A stretch of DNA of 64,000 bases from Diadophis punctatus similis (GCA_023053685.1 JALIGW010000057.1:3708710-3772709), one strand, 5' to 3'; counted from the first letter of the stretch, positions 34,451 through 47,511 are shown. Notes: generated by a model from the letters alone, not told the origin. Numbers and translations: made by a program.

Positions 34451-35248
34451 TGTGGTGGTCTCCCATGAGAAATGAGACACGCAGGCAGGTATCTGGGGAC
34501 GGGAGCACAGAATCTTCTGTGTAACCATCTTTTATTACAGTTCAGTTCATATCCAGTTACATTCTTATGACAATGTTAGTAAGGGGTGGGTATATACCAT
34601 ATATGGTCATATTGTTAGTCTATTCCTGAGTACACATCCTTTAGGTAACTTATACATTCGGGTCACGTATCTATGCATTCAGGTCACGTAGGCACCGGGG
34701 TCAGGAGATTTCAGATGAGATGAGTCACATCCTGCTTTCCTGTCCAGATTAGTGCCATTGTCCTAATAGTTAATGAGGTATCCATTACACCGGCTGAAGT
34801 AAAGTACTTTGTTCCCAAATTAATCCCACATCTCCTCCTTTTTTGTTTTATGAAACGGTCCATCCTCCAATTCCAGAATGGCTTTGGTTTCGCTGATTAG
34901 AATGTCCTTCCTGTTGGAGAAAAGCAAGTTTTTGCACAACTGCAGGAGAGAGGGGAGACATTGGATACAACAACACAACAATATTAATAATACCACAATA
35001 ATTATAACCGTTGGTATGAGTGACCTCAGCCAACTCCCAACAGGTAGCCAGGACCATAAGGCATCCCAGATGTCAATGATGCCACTTCCTTCTCCGGCCA
35101 GGGGGTTGACCATGTTCTCCATATGCTCAATTGTGTGTGTGATGTTATATTTATAGTCAGATACATAAGCATAACAATGTTAATGAATTAAAACACAAAC
35201 ACATCCTTTAGCAGTAGTAAAGTACTTTGTTCCCAAATTAATCCCACA
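34451..35248 (-). mobile_element. Internally deleted ERV derivative 1 (798 bp)
   Basis: Minus strand. A complete 380-bp LTR (34451-34830), about 384 bp of polypurine tract and env 3' end, then a deletion scar at 35214/35215 joining env directly to the first ~34 nt of an LTR ending at 35248. Flanked by GGTGT at 34446-34450 and GGTGT at 35249-35253, a 5-bp target-site duplication; without the element the satellite reads CCAGGTGTATGCTG, a common monomer form. About 5.1 kb is missing compared with the 5.9-kb copy. Confidence 0.93.
34820..35214 (-). pseudogene. env: env transmembrane-subunit remnant (derivative 1)
   Basis: Holds the end of the cysteine loop, the same in-frame TAA seen in the 5.9-kb copies, the membrane segment and cytoplasmic tail, ending in the LTR. 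The 100-codon open stretch (34820-35122) differs from copy A by GEG for DRS-type changes before the membrane helix, V for D in WLPVGSW, QLC for QMC and ILELEDG for LLELEDG. Confidence 0.85.
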
Positions 35249-38200
35249 GGTGTATGCTGAAATCTGCCTTGCAATTTCTCTCTAGCTGACTTTTCCAGAT
35301 GTGCAGAAGCTGAGTTCAAAGATTATGGTGAAATCTACCACATCAATTTCTCTCTAGCTGACATTTTCCAGACATGCAGAAGCAGAGTTCCAGGATTGTG
35401 CTGAAAACCACCACATCAATTTCTCTCTAGCTGACTTTTCCAGATGTGCAGAAGCAGAGTTCCAGGATTATGCTGAACTCTGCCTTGCAATTTATCTCTA
35501 GCTGACTTTTCCAGATGTGCAGAAGCAGAGTTCCAGGATTATGCTGAAATCTACATCAATTTCTTTCTAGCTGACATTTTCCAGATTCTCAGAAGCAGAG
35601 TTCCAGGATTATGCTGAAATCTACCAGCTCAATTTCTCTCTAGCTGACGTTTTCCACATATGCAGAAGCAGAGTACAAAGATTATGCTGAAATCTACATC
35701 AATTTCTCTCTAGCTGACGTTTTCCACATATGCAGAAGCAGAGTTCCAGGATTATGCTGAAAACCACCACATCAATTTCTCTCTAGCTGACTTTCCCAGG
35801 TGTGCAGGAGAGTTCCAGGAGTATGCTGAAATCTGCCTTGCAATTTCTCTCTCGCTGACATTTTGCAGATGTGCAGAAGCAGAGTTCCAGGATTATGCTG
35901 AAAACCACCACATCAATTTCTCTCTAGCTGACTTTCCCAGGTGTGCAGAAGCAGAGGTCCAGGATTATGCTGAAATCTGCCTTGCAATTTCTCTCTAGCT
36001 GACTTTTCCAGATGTGCAGGAGAGTTCCAGGATTATGCTGAAATCTACATCAATTTCTCTCAAGCAGACATTTTCCAGATGTACAGAAGCAGAGTTCCAG
36101 GTGTATGCTGAAATCTGCCTTGCAATTTCTCTCTAGCTGACTTTTCCAGATGTGCAGGAGAGTTCCAGGATTATGCTGAAATCTACATCAATTGCTCTCT
36201 AGCTGACATTTTCCAGATGTACAGAAGCAGAGTTCAAAGATTATGGTGAAATCTACCACATCAATTTCTCTCTAGGTGACATTTTCCAGACATGCAGAAG
36301 CAGAGTTCCAGGATTGTGCTGAAAACCACCACATCAATTTCTCTCTAGCTGACTTTTCCAGATGTACAGAAGCAGAGTGCCAGGGTTTTGCTGTAACCAC
36401 TACATCAATTTCTCTCTAGCTGACTTTTCCAGATGTGCAGAAGCAGAGTTCCAGGATTATGCTGAACTCTGCCTTGCAATTTATCTCTAGCTGACTTTTC
36501 CAGATGTGCAGAAGCAGAGTTCCAGGATTATGCTGAAATCTACATCAATTTCTTTCTAGCTGACATTTTCCAGATTCTCAGAAGCAGAGTTCCAGGATTA
36601 TGCTGAAATCTACCAGCTCAATTTCTCTCTATCTGATGTTTTCCACATATGCAGAAGCAGAGTACAAAGATTATGCTGAAATCTACCACATCAATTTCTC
36701 TCTAGCTGACATTTTCCAAATGTACGGAAGCAGAGTTCAAAGATTATGCTGAAATCTACATCAATTTATCTCGAGCTGACGTTTTCCACATATGCAGAAG
36801 CAGAGTTCCAGGATTATGCTGAAAACCACCACATCAATTTCTCTCTAGCTGACTTTCCCAGGTGTGCAGAAGCAGAGGTCCAGGATTATACTGAAATCTG
36901 CCTTGCAATTTCTCTCTAGCTGACTTTTCCAGATGTGCAGGAGAGTTCCAGGATTATGCTGAAATCTACATCAATTTCTCTCTAGCTGACATTTTCCAGA
37001 TGTGCAGAAGCAGAGTTCCAGGATTATGCTGGAATCTGCCTTGCAATTATTCTCTAGCTGACATTTTCCAGATGTTCGGAAGCAGAGAGCAAAGATTATG
37101 CTGAGATATACCACATAAATTTTCCCCAGCTGACATTTTCCAGATGTGCAGAAGCAGAGTTCAAAGATTATGCTGAAATCTACCACATCAATTTCTCTCT
37201 AGTTTACATTTTCCAGATGTGCACAAGCAGAGTTCCAGTATTATGCTGAAATCTGCCTCTGCATTTCCCCTCTAGCTGACATTTTCCAGATGTGCGGAAG
37301 CAGAGTTCAAAGATTATGCTGAAATCTGCCTCTGCATTTTCTTTCTAGCTGACATTTTCTAGATGTGTGGAAGCAGAGTTCCAAGATTATGCTGAAATCT
37401 ACGACATGAATTTCTCTCTAGCTTACATTTTCTAGATGTGCAGAAGCAGAGTTCCAGCATTATGCTGAAATCTGCCACATAAACTTCTCTCTAGCTGACA
37501 TTTGCCAGATGTGAAGAAGCAGATTTCCAGGATTATGCTGAAATCAGTCTCTGCATTTTCTCTCTAGCTGACATTTTCCAAATGTGCGGAAGCAAAGTTC
37601 AAAGATTATGCTGAAATCTGCCTTGCAATTTGTCTCCAAGTGAAAATTTCCAGATGTGGAGAAGCAGAGTTCAGAGATTATGCTGAAATCTACCACATCA
37701 ATTTCTCTCTAGCTTACATTTTCCAGATGTGCAGAAGCAGAGTTCCAGGATTATGCTGGAATCTGCCTTGCAATTATTCTCTAGCTGACATTTTCCAGAT
37801 GTTCGGAAGCAGAGAGCAAAGATTATGCTGAGATATACCACATAAATTTTCCCCAGCTGACATTTTCCAGATGTGAAGAAGCAGAGTTCAAAGATTATGC
37901 TGAAATCTACCACATAAATTCCTATCTAGCTGTCATTTTTCAGATGTGCTGAAGCAGAGTTCCAGGATTATGCTGAAATCTACCACATCAATTTCTCTCT
38001 AGTTTACATTTTCCAGATGTGCACAAGCAGAGTTCCAGTATTATGCTGAAATCTGCCTCTGCATTTCCCCTCTAGCTGACATTTTCCAGATGTGCGGAAG
38101 CAGAGTTCAAAGATTATGCTGAAATCTGCCTCTGCATTTTCTTTCTAGCTGACATTTTCTAGATGTGCAGAAGCAGAGTTCCAGCATTATGCTGAAATCT

Positions 38201-39041
38201 ACCACATAAACTTCTCTCTAGCTGACATTTGCCAGATGTGAAGAAGCAGATTTCCAGGATTATGCTGAAATCTGCCTCTGCATTTTCCCTCTAGCTGACA
38301 TTTTCCAGATGTGAAGAAGCAGAGTTCAAAGATTATGCTGAAATCTACCAGCTCAATTTCTCTCAAGCTGACATTTTCCAGATGTACAGAAGCAGAGTTC
38401 CAGATGTATGCTGAAATCTGCCTTGCAATTTCTCTCTAGCTGACATTTTGCAGATGTGCAGAAGAAGAGTTCCAGGATTATGCTGAAAACCACCACATCA
38501 ATTTCTCTCTAGCTGACTTTCCCAGATGTGCAGAAGCACATATCCAGGATTATGCTGAAATCTGCCTTGTAATTTCTCTCTAGCTGACTTTTCCAGATGT
38601 GCAGGAGTGTTCCAGGATTATGCTGAAATCTACATCAATTTATCTCAAGCTGACATTTTCCAGATCTACAGAAGCAGAGTTCCAGGTGTATGCTGAAAAC
38701 TGCCTTGCAATTTCTCTCTAGCTGACATTTCGCAGATGTTCAGAAGCAGAGTTCAAGGATTATGCTGAAAACCACCACATCAATTTCTCTCTAGCTGACT
38801 TTCCCAGGTGTGCAGAAGCAGAGGTCCAGGATTATGCTGAAATCTGCCTTGCAATTTCTCTCTAGCTGACTTTTCCAGATCTGCAGGAGAGTTCCAGGAT
38901 TATGCTGAAATCTACATCAATTTCTCTCAAGCTGACATTTTCCAGATGTGCAGAAGCAGAGTTCAAAGATTATGCTGAAATCTACATCAATTTCTCTCAA
39001 GCTGACATTTTCCAGATGTACAGAAGCAGAGGTCCAGGTGT
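35249..39041. repeat. Satellite array block between derivatives 1 and 2
   Basis: About 52 monomers. Positions 36258-38325 are the part of the 4.6-kb interval not shared with the second derivative's own downstream flank. It includes a TTTTCCCCAGCTGAC / GGAAGCAGAGAGCAAAG dimer that recurs near 37090 and 37810. Confidence 0.95.
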
Positions 39042-39839
39042 TGTGGTGGTCTCCCATGAGAAATGAGACACGCAGGCAGGTATCTGGGGACGGGAGCACA
39101 GAATCTTCTGTGTAACCATCTTTTATTACAGTTCAGTTCATATCCAGTTACATTCTTATGACAATGTTAGTAAGGGGTGGGTATATACCATATATGGTCA
39201 TATTGTTAGTCTATTCCTGAGTACACATCCTTTAGGTAACTTATACATTCGGGTCACGTATCTATGCATTCAGGTCACGTAGGCACCGGGGTCAGGAGAT
39301 TTCAGATGAGATGAGTCACATCCTGCTTTCCTGTCCTGATTAGTGCCATTGTCCTAATAGTTAATGAGGTATCCATTACACCGGCTGAAGTAAAGTACTT
39401 TGTTCCCAAATTAATCCCACATCTCCTCCTTTTTTGTTTTATGAAACGGTCCATCCTCCAATTCCAGAAGGGCTTTGGTTTCGCTGATTAGAATGTCCTT
39501 CCTGTTGGAGAAAAGCAAGTTTTTGCACAACTGCAGGAGAGAGGGGAGACATTGGATACAACAACACAACAATATTAATAATACCACAATAATTATAACC
39601 GTTGGTATGAGTGACCTCAGCCAACTCCCAACAGGTAGCCAGGACCATAAGGCATCCCAGATGTCAATGATGCCACTTCCTTCTCCGGCCAGGGGGTTGA
39701 CCATGTTCTCCATATGCTCAATTGTGTGTGTGATGTTATATTTATAGTCAGATACATAAGCATAACAATGTTAATGAATTAAAACACAAACACATCCTTT
39801 AGCAGTAGTAAAGTACTTTGTTCCCAAATTAATCCCACA
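39042..39839 (-). mobile_element. Internally deleted ERV derivative 2 (798 bp)
   Basis: Same structure, same scar and same GGTGT flanks as the element at 34451. LTR 39042-39421. It carries TGTCCTG and GAAGGGC, which agree with the 5.9-kb copy and so look ancestral. Confidence 0.93.
39411..39805 (-). pseudogene. env: env transmembrane-subunit remnant (derivative 2)
   Basis: Same extent and same TAA as derivative 1, with ALLELEDG (as in copy A) where derivative 1 has AILELEDG. Confidence 0.85.
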
Positions 39840-41976
39840 GGTGTATGCTGAAATCTGCCTTGCAATTTCTCTCTAGCTGACTTTTCCAGATGTGCAGAAG
39901 CTGAGTTCAAAGATTATGGTGAAATCTACCACATCAATTTCTCTCTAGCTGACATTTTCCAGACATGCAGAAGCAGAGTTCCAGGATTGTGCTGAAAACC
40001 ACCACATCAATTTCTCTCTAGCTGACTTTTCCAGATGTGCAGAAGCAGAGTTCCAGGATTATGCTGAACTCTGCCTTGCAATTTATCTCTAGCTGACTTT
40101 TCCAGATGTGCAGAAGCAGAGTTCCAGGATTATGCTGAAATCTACATCAATTTCTTTCTAGCTGACATTTTCCAGATTCTCAGAAGCAGAGTTCCAGGAT
40201 TATGCTGAAATCTACCAGCTCAATTTCTCTCTAGCTGACGTTTTCCACATATGCAGAAGCAGAGTACAAAGATTATGCTGAAATCTACATCAATTTCTCT
40301 CTAGCTGACGTTTTCCACATATGCAGAAGCAGAGTTCCAGGATTATGCTGAAAACCACCACATCAATTTCTCTCTAGCTGACTTTCCCAGGTGTGCAGGA
40401 GAGTTCCAGGAGTATGCTGAAATCTGCCTTGCAATTTCTCTCTCGCTGACATTTTGCAGATGTGCAGAAGCAGAGTTCCAGGATTATGCTGAAAACCACC
40501 ACATCAATTTCTCTCTAGCTGACTTTCCCAGGTGTGCAGAAGCAGAGGTCCAGGATTATGCTGAAATCTGCCTTGCAATTTCTCTCTAGCTGACTTTTCC
40601 AGATGTGCAGGAGAGTTCCAGGATTATGCTGAAATCTACATCAATTTCTCTCAAGCAGACATTTTCCAGATGTACAGAAGCAGAGTTCCAGGTGTATGCT
40701 GAAATCTGCCTTGCAATTTCTCTCTAGCTGACTTTTCCAGATGTGCAGGAGAGTTCCAGGATTATGCTGAAATCTACATCAATTGCTCTCTAGCTGACAT
40801 TTTCCAGATGTACAGAAGCAGAGTTCAAAGATTATGGTGAAATCTACATCAATTTCTCTCTAGCTGACATTTTCCAGATGTGCAGAAGCAGAGTTCCAGG
40901 ATTATGCTGGAATCTGCCTTGCAATTATTCTCTAGCTGACATTTTCCAGATGTTCGGAAGCAGAGAGCAAAGATTATGCTGAGATATACCACATAAATTT
41001 TCCCCAGCTGACATTTTCCAGATGTGCAGAAGCAGAGTGCCAGGGTTTTGCTGTAACCACTACATCAATTTCTCTCTAGCTGACTTTTCCAGATGTGCAG
41101 AAGCAGAGTTCCAGGATTATGCTGAACTCTGCCTTGCAATTTATCTCTAGCTGACATTTGCCAGATGTGCAGAAGCAGAGTTCCAAGATTATGCTGAAAC
41201 CACCACATCAATTTCTCTCTAGCTGACATTTGCCAGATGTGCGGAAGAAGAGTTCAAAGATTATGCTGAAATCTACCACATTAATTTCTCTCTAGCTAAC
41301 ATTTTCCAGATGTGCAGAAGCAGAGTTCCAGAATTATGCTGAAATCTGCCTCTACATTTTCTCTCTAGCTGACATTTTCCAGATGTGCAGAAGCAGAGTA
41401 CAAAGATTATGCTGAAATCTACCACATCAATTTCTCTCTAGCTGACATTTTCCAGATGTGAAGAAGCAGAGTTCCAGGATTGTGTTGAAAACCACCACAT
41501 CAATTTTTCTCTAGCTGACTTTCCCAGATGTGCAGAAGCACAGGTTCAGGATTATGCTGAAATCTGCCTTGCAATTTCTCTCTAGCTGACATTTCGCAGA
41601 TGTGCAGAAACAGAGTTCCAGGATTATGCTGAAAACCACCACATCAATTTCTCTCTAGCTGACTTTCCCAGGTGTGCAGACGCAGAGGTCCAGGATTATG
41701 CTGAAATCTGCCTTGCAATTTCTCTCTAGCTGACTTTTCCAGATGTGCAGGAGAGTTCCAGGATTATGCTGAAATCTACATCAATTTCTCTGTAGCTGAC
41801 ATTTTCCAGATGTGCAGAAGCAGAGTTCAAAGATTATGCTGAAATCTAAACATCAATTTCTCTCTAGCTATCTTTTCCAGATGTGCAGAAGCAGAGTTTC
41901 TGGATTATGCTGAAATCTACATCAATTTCTCTCAAGGTGACATTTTCCAGATGTACAGAAGCAGAGGTCCAGGTGT
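39840..41976. repeat. Satellite block containing the 15.8-kb duplication junction
   Basis: Monomers of the ERV-associated type up to about 41144. From there the sequence repeats that starting at 25300, including AGCTATCTTTTCCAG and CAAGGTGACATTTTCC variants near 41870-41945. The junction lies inside ordinary satellite with no foreign sequence. Confidence 0.93.
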
Positions 41977-42356
41977 TGTGGTGGTCTCCCATGAGAAATG
42001 AGACACGCAGGCAGGTGTCTTGGCATGGGAGCACAGAATCTTCTGTGTAACCATCTTTTATTACAGTTCAGTTCATATCCAGTTACATTCTTATGACAAT
42101 GTTAGTAAGGGGTGGGTATATACCATATATGGTCATATTGTTAGTCTATTCCTGAGTACACATCCTTTAGGTAACTTATACATTCAGGTCACGTATCTAT
42201 GCATTCAGGTCACGTAGGCACTGGGGTCAGGAGATTTCAGATGAGATGAGTCACATCCTGCTTTCCTGTCCTGATTAGTGACATTGTCCTAATAGTTAAT
42301 GAGGTATCCATTACACCGGCTGAAGTAAAGTACTTTGTTCCCAAATTAATCCCACA
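41977..42356 (-). repeat. 3' LTR of ERV copy B
   Basis: 380 bp, same subtype and motifs as 26133-26512: CArG core at 42123-42132, TATATA at 42117-42122, AATAAA at 42057-42062. Confidence 0.92.
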
Positions 42357-43644
42357 TCTCCTCCTTTTTTGTTTTATGAAACGGTCCATCCTCCAATTCC
42401 AGAAGGGCTTTGGTTTCGCTGATTAGAACATCCTTCCTGTTGGAGAAAAGCAAGTTTTTGCACATCTGCAGGAGAGAGGGGAGACATTGGATACAACAAC
42501 ACAACAATATTAATAATACCACAATAATTATAACCGTTGGTATGAGTGACCTCAGCCAACTCCCATCAGGTAGCCAGGACCATAAGGCATCCCAGATGTC
42601 AATGATGCCACTTCTGTCTACGGCCAGGGGGTTGACCATGTTCTCCATATGCTCAATTGTGTGTGTGATGTTATATTTATAGTCAGATACATAAGCATAA
42701 CAATGTTAATGAATTAAAACACAAACACATCCTTTAGCAGCCAATACAATATCTAAAGCATATCTATTCTGTAAGACCACTTCTCGAATTTCTCCTAATT
42801 CTTTGTTAATGAATTTCATAGCTTTAATAGTGTCATTAAACATAACCACAGTCCAGCTATTAAGTAAATATAAGTCTCTATAATTCATCGCAACCCCAAG
42901 ATTAGGGAGAATTCCCCGAGATATTTGAATAGTCAGGGAACCCCCCAAGGTTAAGGGTTCATCTTCAATGCCAGCTCTTTTGTTCCGCAAACGACCTGTT
43001 GGTAATGTTGAAACAGGATAAGTAGCAGGCACCAAGAGACCCAGGGTGCAAATACCCTTCCAATCCCTTGGGACCAGCCGATAGGCTCGCCGGCCACAAA
43101 GAAGCCAAAATTGTGTTAACTCATAATGTCCTGAATCAGAAGAATTAGCAAACATAATCATAGTCTACATGTCTGAACATGCTACATACGTGGAAATGTT
43201 TGTCCACTGATTAGACGTGCTGATACCATTTACAGTTGTAAGATTGCTTTTTATATGTGCACACCGTTTTGCTGAATCCCATACAATGGTTTGTTGGCAA
43301 GTAGTGTAATTGCCCATTTCCAAGGCATTGGCTAACAAGCCTGTGCTTTGAAAACAAAAGCGAGCAGGTTCTAAAATTCTAGTAGAAACTGCATATGTAA
43401 AGTCCAGCATGACTGGAGTGGAGTTCCATGAAGCATGAAGTGCCAGTCCTGACTTGCTGTCTGATGGAATGTGCATACAAATCCAACAATCAGTTTTATT
43501 CAACAGCTGAGCCGCCTTATTCAGGTCTTTTACGAACGCATTGGTTTCCCAGGCTCCTGGATCACTGGTCTTAACGTGTTGATGGGGTGACAAAGTAAGG
43601 GCGAACGCAGCGAGCAGGAGTCCAGATGATATCGCCATTGTCAT
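42346..43644 (-). pseudogene. env: Gamma-type retroviral env pseudogene (copy B)
   Basis: Same frame and same two in-frame stops as copy A: TAG at 43165-43167 and TAA at 42706-42708. Surface part with CWIC, furin-like RNKR, heptad region, CX6C-Tyr loop, membrane helix and a stop within the LTR. Start at 43642-43644 or 43636-43638. Confidence 0.88.
42357..42370 (-). promoter_or_regulatory. Polypurine tract (copy B)
   Basis: AAAAAAGGAGGAGA on the minus strand, adjacent to the LTR. Confidence 0.87.
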
Positions 43645-43732
43645 TGACGGCAGCGTAGCCTCGACCCCAAGTGACAAGGGAGGCCGGGCCTTTCCACGTA
43701 GGATCAGGAAGATGGCGATAATAGACTTGCGG
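43571..43732 (-). pseudogene. pol: Integrase C-terminal domain fragment overlapping env (copy B)
   Basis: Image of 27727-27888, with the same WKGP...WGRGY...VRP pattern and TAA at 43571-43573. Confidence 0.85.
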
Positions 43733-43904
43733 TCACGGGGAGTCTATAGGAGAAGCAGAAAATTTTGCCGACTTGTGGCGGTTGAATCAGGGGTGCCAGA
43801 AACATTGAGAAAATTGAGGGTAAATAAGACAAGGTTCAAGGTATTTTGTATTCCAGGCAAGCCGGGGTGATTTTCCCCTTTCTGTTTTTATTGTTAAGGA
43901 TTGC

Positions 43905-44304
43905 CTAGAATACAGAAAGTCCGAATACAATGATTAATAACATGGTTGGTGGCTTCACCCCTCTGTGGGGAAGCCATAATTGACAACTCTCCCTGCCCTG
44001 GGGGTTAACCCCAAGGGGGACAGAGTGAGCTTGCATACTGCAAGTGGGACATTGCTGAATAATAGCAGAAGCTTCCGCTGCAGAAAGAGAAAATTGTTTC
44101 AGCAAGGCCTTTCGATTTTGGAGAAAATAAGAGTGGCTAGTCCACGGAGTAATGGGTGACAAGGAAAAAATAGAAAGATCGGGGGGGGGCAGCAAGAAAG
44201 GCAGCAGCAGCATCTGCCCGAGAAGTCCCCTCCTGGATAATACCAGGAAATGGTTGATGACTTCTGATATGGGCCGGGGAAAAAAGAATAAAGTCCTAGC
44301 ATGA
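43905..44304 (-). pseudogene. pol: RNase H tail and integrase zinc domain, frameshifted (copy B)
   Basis: Image of 28061-28460. The nine-G run at 44181-44189 is the same length as in copy A, so the frameshift predates the duplication. Confidence 0.82.
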
Positions 44305-44351
44305 AGGAGATATTGTAAGGTTAAAAAATAAGCTGAGAAGATTATCATCAA

Positions 44352-44595
44352 GAGATGGGGAAACTTGAGTCCGAGAGGAATGGGAGAACCTAGTAAACAT
44401 CTATAAGATTAGCATTAATCCCAGATGCTCAATAAACTTCCAGGGAGAATCATGAACTAAGTTACAGACACAATGAAAATCAGAAATAATTGCAAAGGTG
44501 CAGAAACAGTTAAAGTAAGACAAAAATCTTTAGGAAGATTAAAAGTAAATTTCCCTACAAAATCTGAAGCTTTTTAATCAAAATAAAATTCAATA
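44352..44595. other. Unassigned AT-rich stretch (copy B)
   Basis: Image of 28508-28751; nothing recognised. Confidence 0.4.
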
Positions 44596-45158
44596 GTGAA
44601 AAAAAGTAAAGTTGTATATTTAGGCAAGAAAAACAAAATGCACAGGTACAGTATATGTGGTATCTTGCTCAACAGTAGTAAATGTGAGATGGATCTTGGA
44701 GAACCATTTAAATATCCAGCTGTGTGTAGCAGCTGCCAAGAAATCAACACAGTTCTAGGCTGCATTTACAGAAGGAGAGAATCAAGATCACTTGAAATAG
44801 CAATACCACTTTAATAATGCCTTAGTAAGCCACACCTGAAACTGCATTCGGTTTCAGTTGCTACGATGCAAAAAAAAAATGTTGAGACTCTAGAAAGAGT
44901 GCAGAGAAGAGCAACAAAGATAATTAGTGAACTGGAGGCTAAAACATATGAAGAACAGTTGCAGGAACTGGGCATATCCAGTTTAATGAAAAGAAAGACT
45001 AGGGGAAACATGATAGCAGTTTTCCAATATCTCTGGAGTTGCTATAAAAAAAAGAGAGACAAACTATTCTTCAAAACATCTGAGGGGAAAAAAAGCAATG
45101 GGTGGAAACTAATCAAGGAGAGAAGCAACTTAAAACTAAAAAGAAATTTCCTCACAGT
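44596..45158 (+). mobile_element. CR1-type LINE fragment, ORF2 3' part (copy B)
   Basis: Image of 28752-29314, with the same truncated ORF2 end (LERVQRRATK block) interrupted at the same base by a solo LTR. Confidence 0.82.
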
Positions 45159-45515
45159 TGTGGGATTAATTTGGGAACAAAGTACTTTACTTCAGCCTGT
45201 AATGGATACTTCATTAACTATTAGGACAATGGCACTAAGCAGGACAGGAAAGCAGGATGTGACTCATCTCATCTGAAATCTCCTGACCCCAGTGCCTACG
45301 TGACCTGAATGCATAAGTTACCTGAAGGATGTGTACTCAGGAGTAGACTAACAATATGACCATATATGGTATATACCCACCCCTTACTAACTTTGTCATG
45401 AGAATGTAACTGGATATAAACTGAATTGTAATAAAAGAGGGTTACACAGAAGATTCTGTGCTCCCGTCCCGAGATGCCTGCCTGCGTGTCTCATTTCTCA
45501 TGGGAGACCACCACA
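45159..45515 (+). mobile_element. Solo LTR inside CR1, opposite orientation (copy B)
   Basis: Image of 29315-29671; 357 bp, subtype without the 21-bp duplication. Confidence 0.88.
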
Positions 45516-45722
45516 CACAATTAATACAATCAATCAGTGAAAAAGTTTGTCTTCAAAAGGTGTGAATGCTCCAACACTGAAAACTTTTTGAGAAGACAAC
45601 AATTTGTCTGAATGGATTTCCATTTGCCTGAAGTGATTTAGGCTTGCCTGTCTAGGCAAGGAGTTGGACTAGAAGACCTTTAAGGTTCCTTCCAACTCTG
45701 TTATTCTATTCCACTCTATGGC
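45516..45722 (+). mobile_element. CR1-type LINE, 3' end (copy B)
   Basis: Image of 29672-29878, ending in the ATTCTAT-like CR1 terminal repeats. Confidence 0.85.
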
Positions 45723-46440
45723 TATTTGAAAAAACAAAAACTCTCTGAAATTCAAATTCAAATTTAGAAATAGGAAAAAATGATTTTTAAAAATATCCTA
45801 ACAAACTCTAGCAAGTTGCAAAGAGCTCAGCTAAAATCTAAGGATAAAAAAACATAGAATAAATATAGCCATCCTACAAAATAAATTTGTTGCAAAGACA
45901 ACACAGCCAATACTTCCAGTAGGTGCTGGCAAACACAGCATCTACAACACCACACAGTGTTGTGTAAAACCTTGCATTTTGGAAAATATCTATGAAAATA
46001 TTTATGAGGAAAAATAAAGGAACACAATTTGATGGAAAAAAAATCACAAAAATTAAATTCAACAAACAGAAGTAAACTTACTGTTGCAAAGGGAAACAGT
46101 TAATAGGTAATTTGAATGTAATAATCCCATCAGCTGCAAGAGCAGTTTAAACTTTGACTAGCTTTCTGAGGGATGAGATAAGATCATAGAATGTTTAACT
46201 TTAGTTAATAATGTAAATAATGAACTTAACAAAAAAGTGGATAATTTAAAAAAAAGGACTAGCCAATTAATAGTTCCCAACAATTGTAACTGAATTAAAA
46301 TAATAATTGTGAGATAACTGATGCAGCATAAAATTGAGACATCTTATGTCCTAGATTCAAAAATTTTCTTGTAGCTAAATTTTTTCTCTCTGGCAACATT
46401 TAATCCATAGGAGAGAAGGCTATACAGATAAAAATCCAAT
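45723..46440. other. Unassigned AT-rich DNA (copy B)
   Basis: Image of 29879-30596; no coding pattern recognised. Confidence 0.45.
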
Positions 46441-47412
46441 TTAAGTTATTCCAAGTATGAAACCTGTATGAGAATCAACACCTTTGCCAGGCGCTCTGCA
46501 CTTTTCCTTAAAACATTTCTGGTTACCACAATTGCAACAATTCACTTGGGCTTTGTTACTTTGTCTCATGGCTGCAAGTAACAAATTATTTTGATGGCTA
46601 GAAGAACGTATAGCTTGCCAAATTTTAACCATTTCAGCCATTTCAGGATTTTTACCTAATGCTAAGATGTTCCAGCATTCAAAAGCAGCTTTTTCGTTAA
46701 CGCAATCAGTGTATGCTTGATTAGGTTTTGGTTGAATGTTTGAAAAGTTGTGTGCCGGCTTATCAGCTTTCTGAAAATCCTCAAAGGCACATTCAGAAGA
46801 AGCTTGCAAATTTGGTGTAGGAAGGTCAATTTTAACATCTACAGCAAGCATTTGAACAATTTCATGATTCTTTTCTAATCTTTCTTCTTGCATTTTTTGA
46901 ATCAGACCAGTATTTTTTACTACTGGAAAAGACTCATGAGATGAAACTTGGAGACCCTGTGCAAGTTTTATTCCTTTTTGCTATGCTTCCTCTTTAAATT
47001 CTGCCCTGTCTACCCTGAATGCCTCCTGTGGAGGAACAATAGATAAGGAAGCAGCAGTATCCAAAGTGCCGGATTTTAAAGCCTTTTGGTATGCCCCGCG
47101 AATAAGGCCAGATTGCAAAACAGGAGCAGGGTTTGAAGCAGAAAAAACAGGGGTTTCGGGAGCCGTGGGTGAAAAAGAACGCACGACTGAAGGTAATGGG
47201 GTAGTCAACATGACCGAGGGAGTCTGATAAGGTGGGGGATCTAATAAAAGCTGGTGAGGCGGGTCAGCATGAATCTGAATCATGATGTAAGCCTCACTTT
47301 TAGAAAAGGATGGGGTAAATTTTTGTTCTTGAGGAGAAAGGTATTTTTTCCTGCCCAATTGTCTCAGCTCTTCCACGTGAGAGTTCTGAGCTGTAGACGT
47401 TCCACCCCCCAT
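46441..47412 (-). pseudogene. gag: Retroviral gag pseudogene (copy B)
   Basis: Image of 30597-31568: MGGGTST start at 47410-47412, PPPY motif, TAG at 46981-46983, capsid remnant and a zinc knuckle with Cys for His. Confidence 0.82.
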
Positions 47413-47418
47413 ACTTAC
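47413..47418 (-). promoter_or_regulatory. Candidate splice donor before gag (copy B)
   Basis: GTAAGT on the minus strand next to the gag ATG, as in copy A. Confidence 0.58.
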
Positions 47419-47511
47419 GAGAAAGAGTCGGTCGCCAGCGACGTCGTCGGGTGCACCGTGCCTATTCCAGGCGATAAGTAGAGGGTCGGCAGGGACGTAT
47501 TCCCATGAGGA

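Larger units (their letters stand above)
33735..36257. repeat. ERV-bearing higher-order repeat, copy 1 (spacing 4,591 bp)
   Basis: 2,523 bp of satellite plus a 798-bp ERV derivative recurring at 38326-40848. Differences I saw: CCAGATGTACAG versus CCAGATCTACAG (38664), TGTCCAG (34743) versus TGTCCTG, and GAATGGC (34878) versus GAAGGGC. The flanks beyond each end differ, so this is a segmental copy inside the 15.8-kb unit. Its image in the second unit is 49579-52101. Confidence 0.88.
38326..40848. repeat. ERV-bearing higher-order repeat, copy 2
   Basis: Partner of 33735-36257 at +4,591; the image in the second 15.8-kb unit is 54170-56692. Right-hand homology stops after GGTGAAATCTAC (40848), where ATCAATTTC follows, not CACATCAA. 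Confidence 0.88.
25300..41143. repeat. 15,844-bp tandem duplication, copy 1
   Basis: Everything from about 25300 to 41143, including one 5.9-kb ERV and two 798-bp ERV derivatives, recurs at +15,844. At the left edge, 25299 is C where 41143 is A; from 25300 the two tracks agree. At the right edge, CTAGCTGACA at 41147 meets CTAGCTGACT at 56991. The breakpoints therefore lie inside one homologous satellite stretch of about 10 bp (41144-41154), as expected for unequal exchange between misaligned monomers. All translated segments that I compared between copies are the same. Confidence 0.93.

Noticed and set aside
34326..34508. 60-codon frame starting in the LTR and ending in satellite (also at 38917, 50170, 54761 and 60860)
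   Set aside because: It spans the LTR/satellite junction and has no family pattern.
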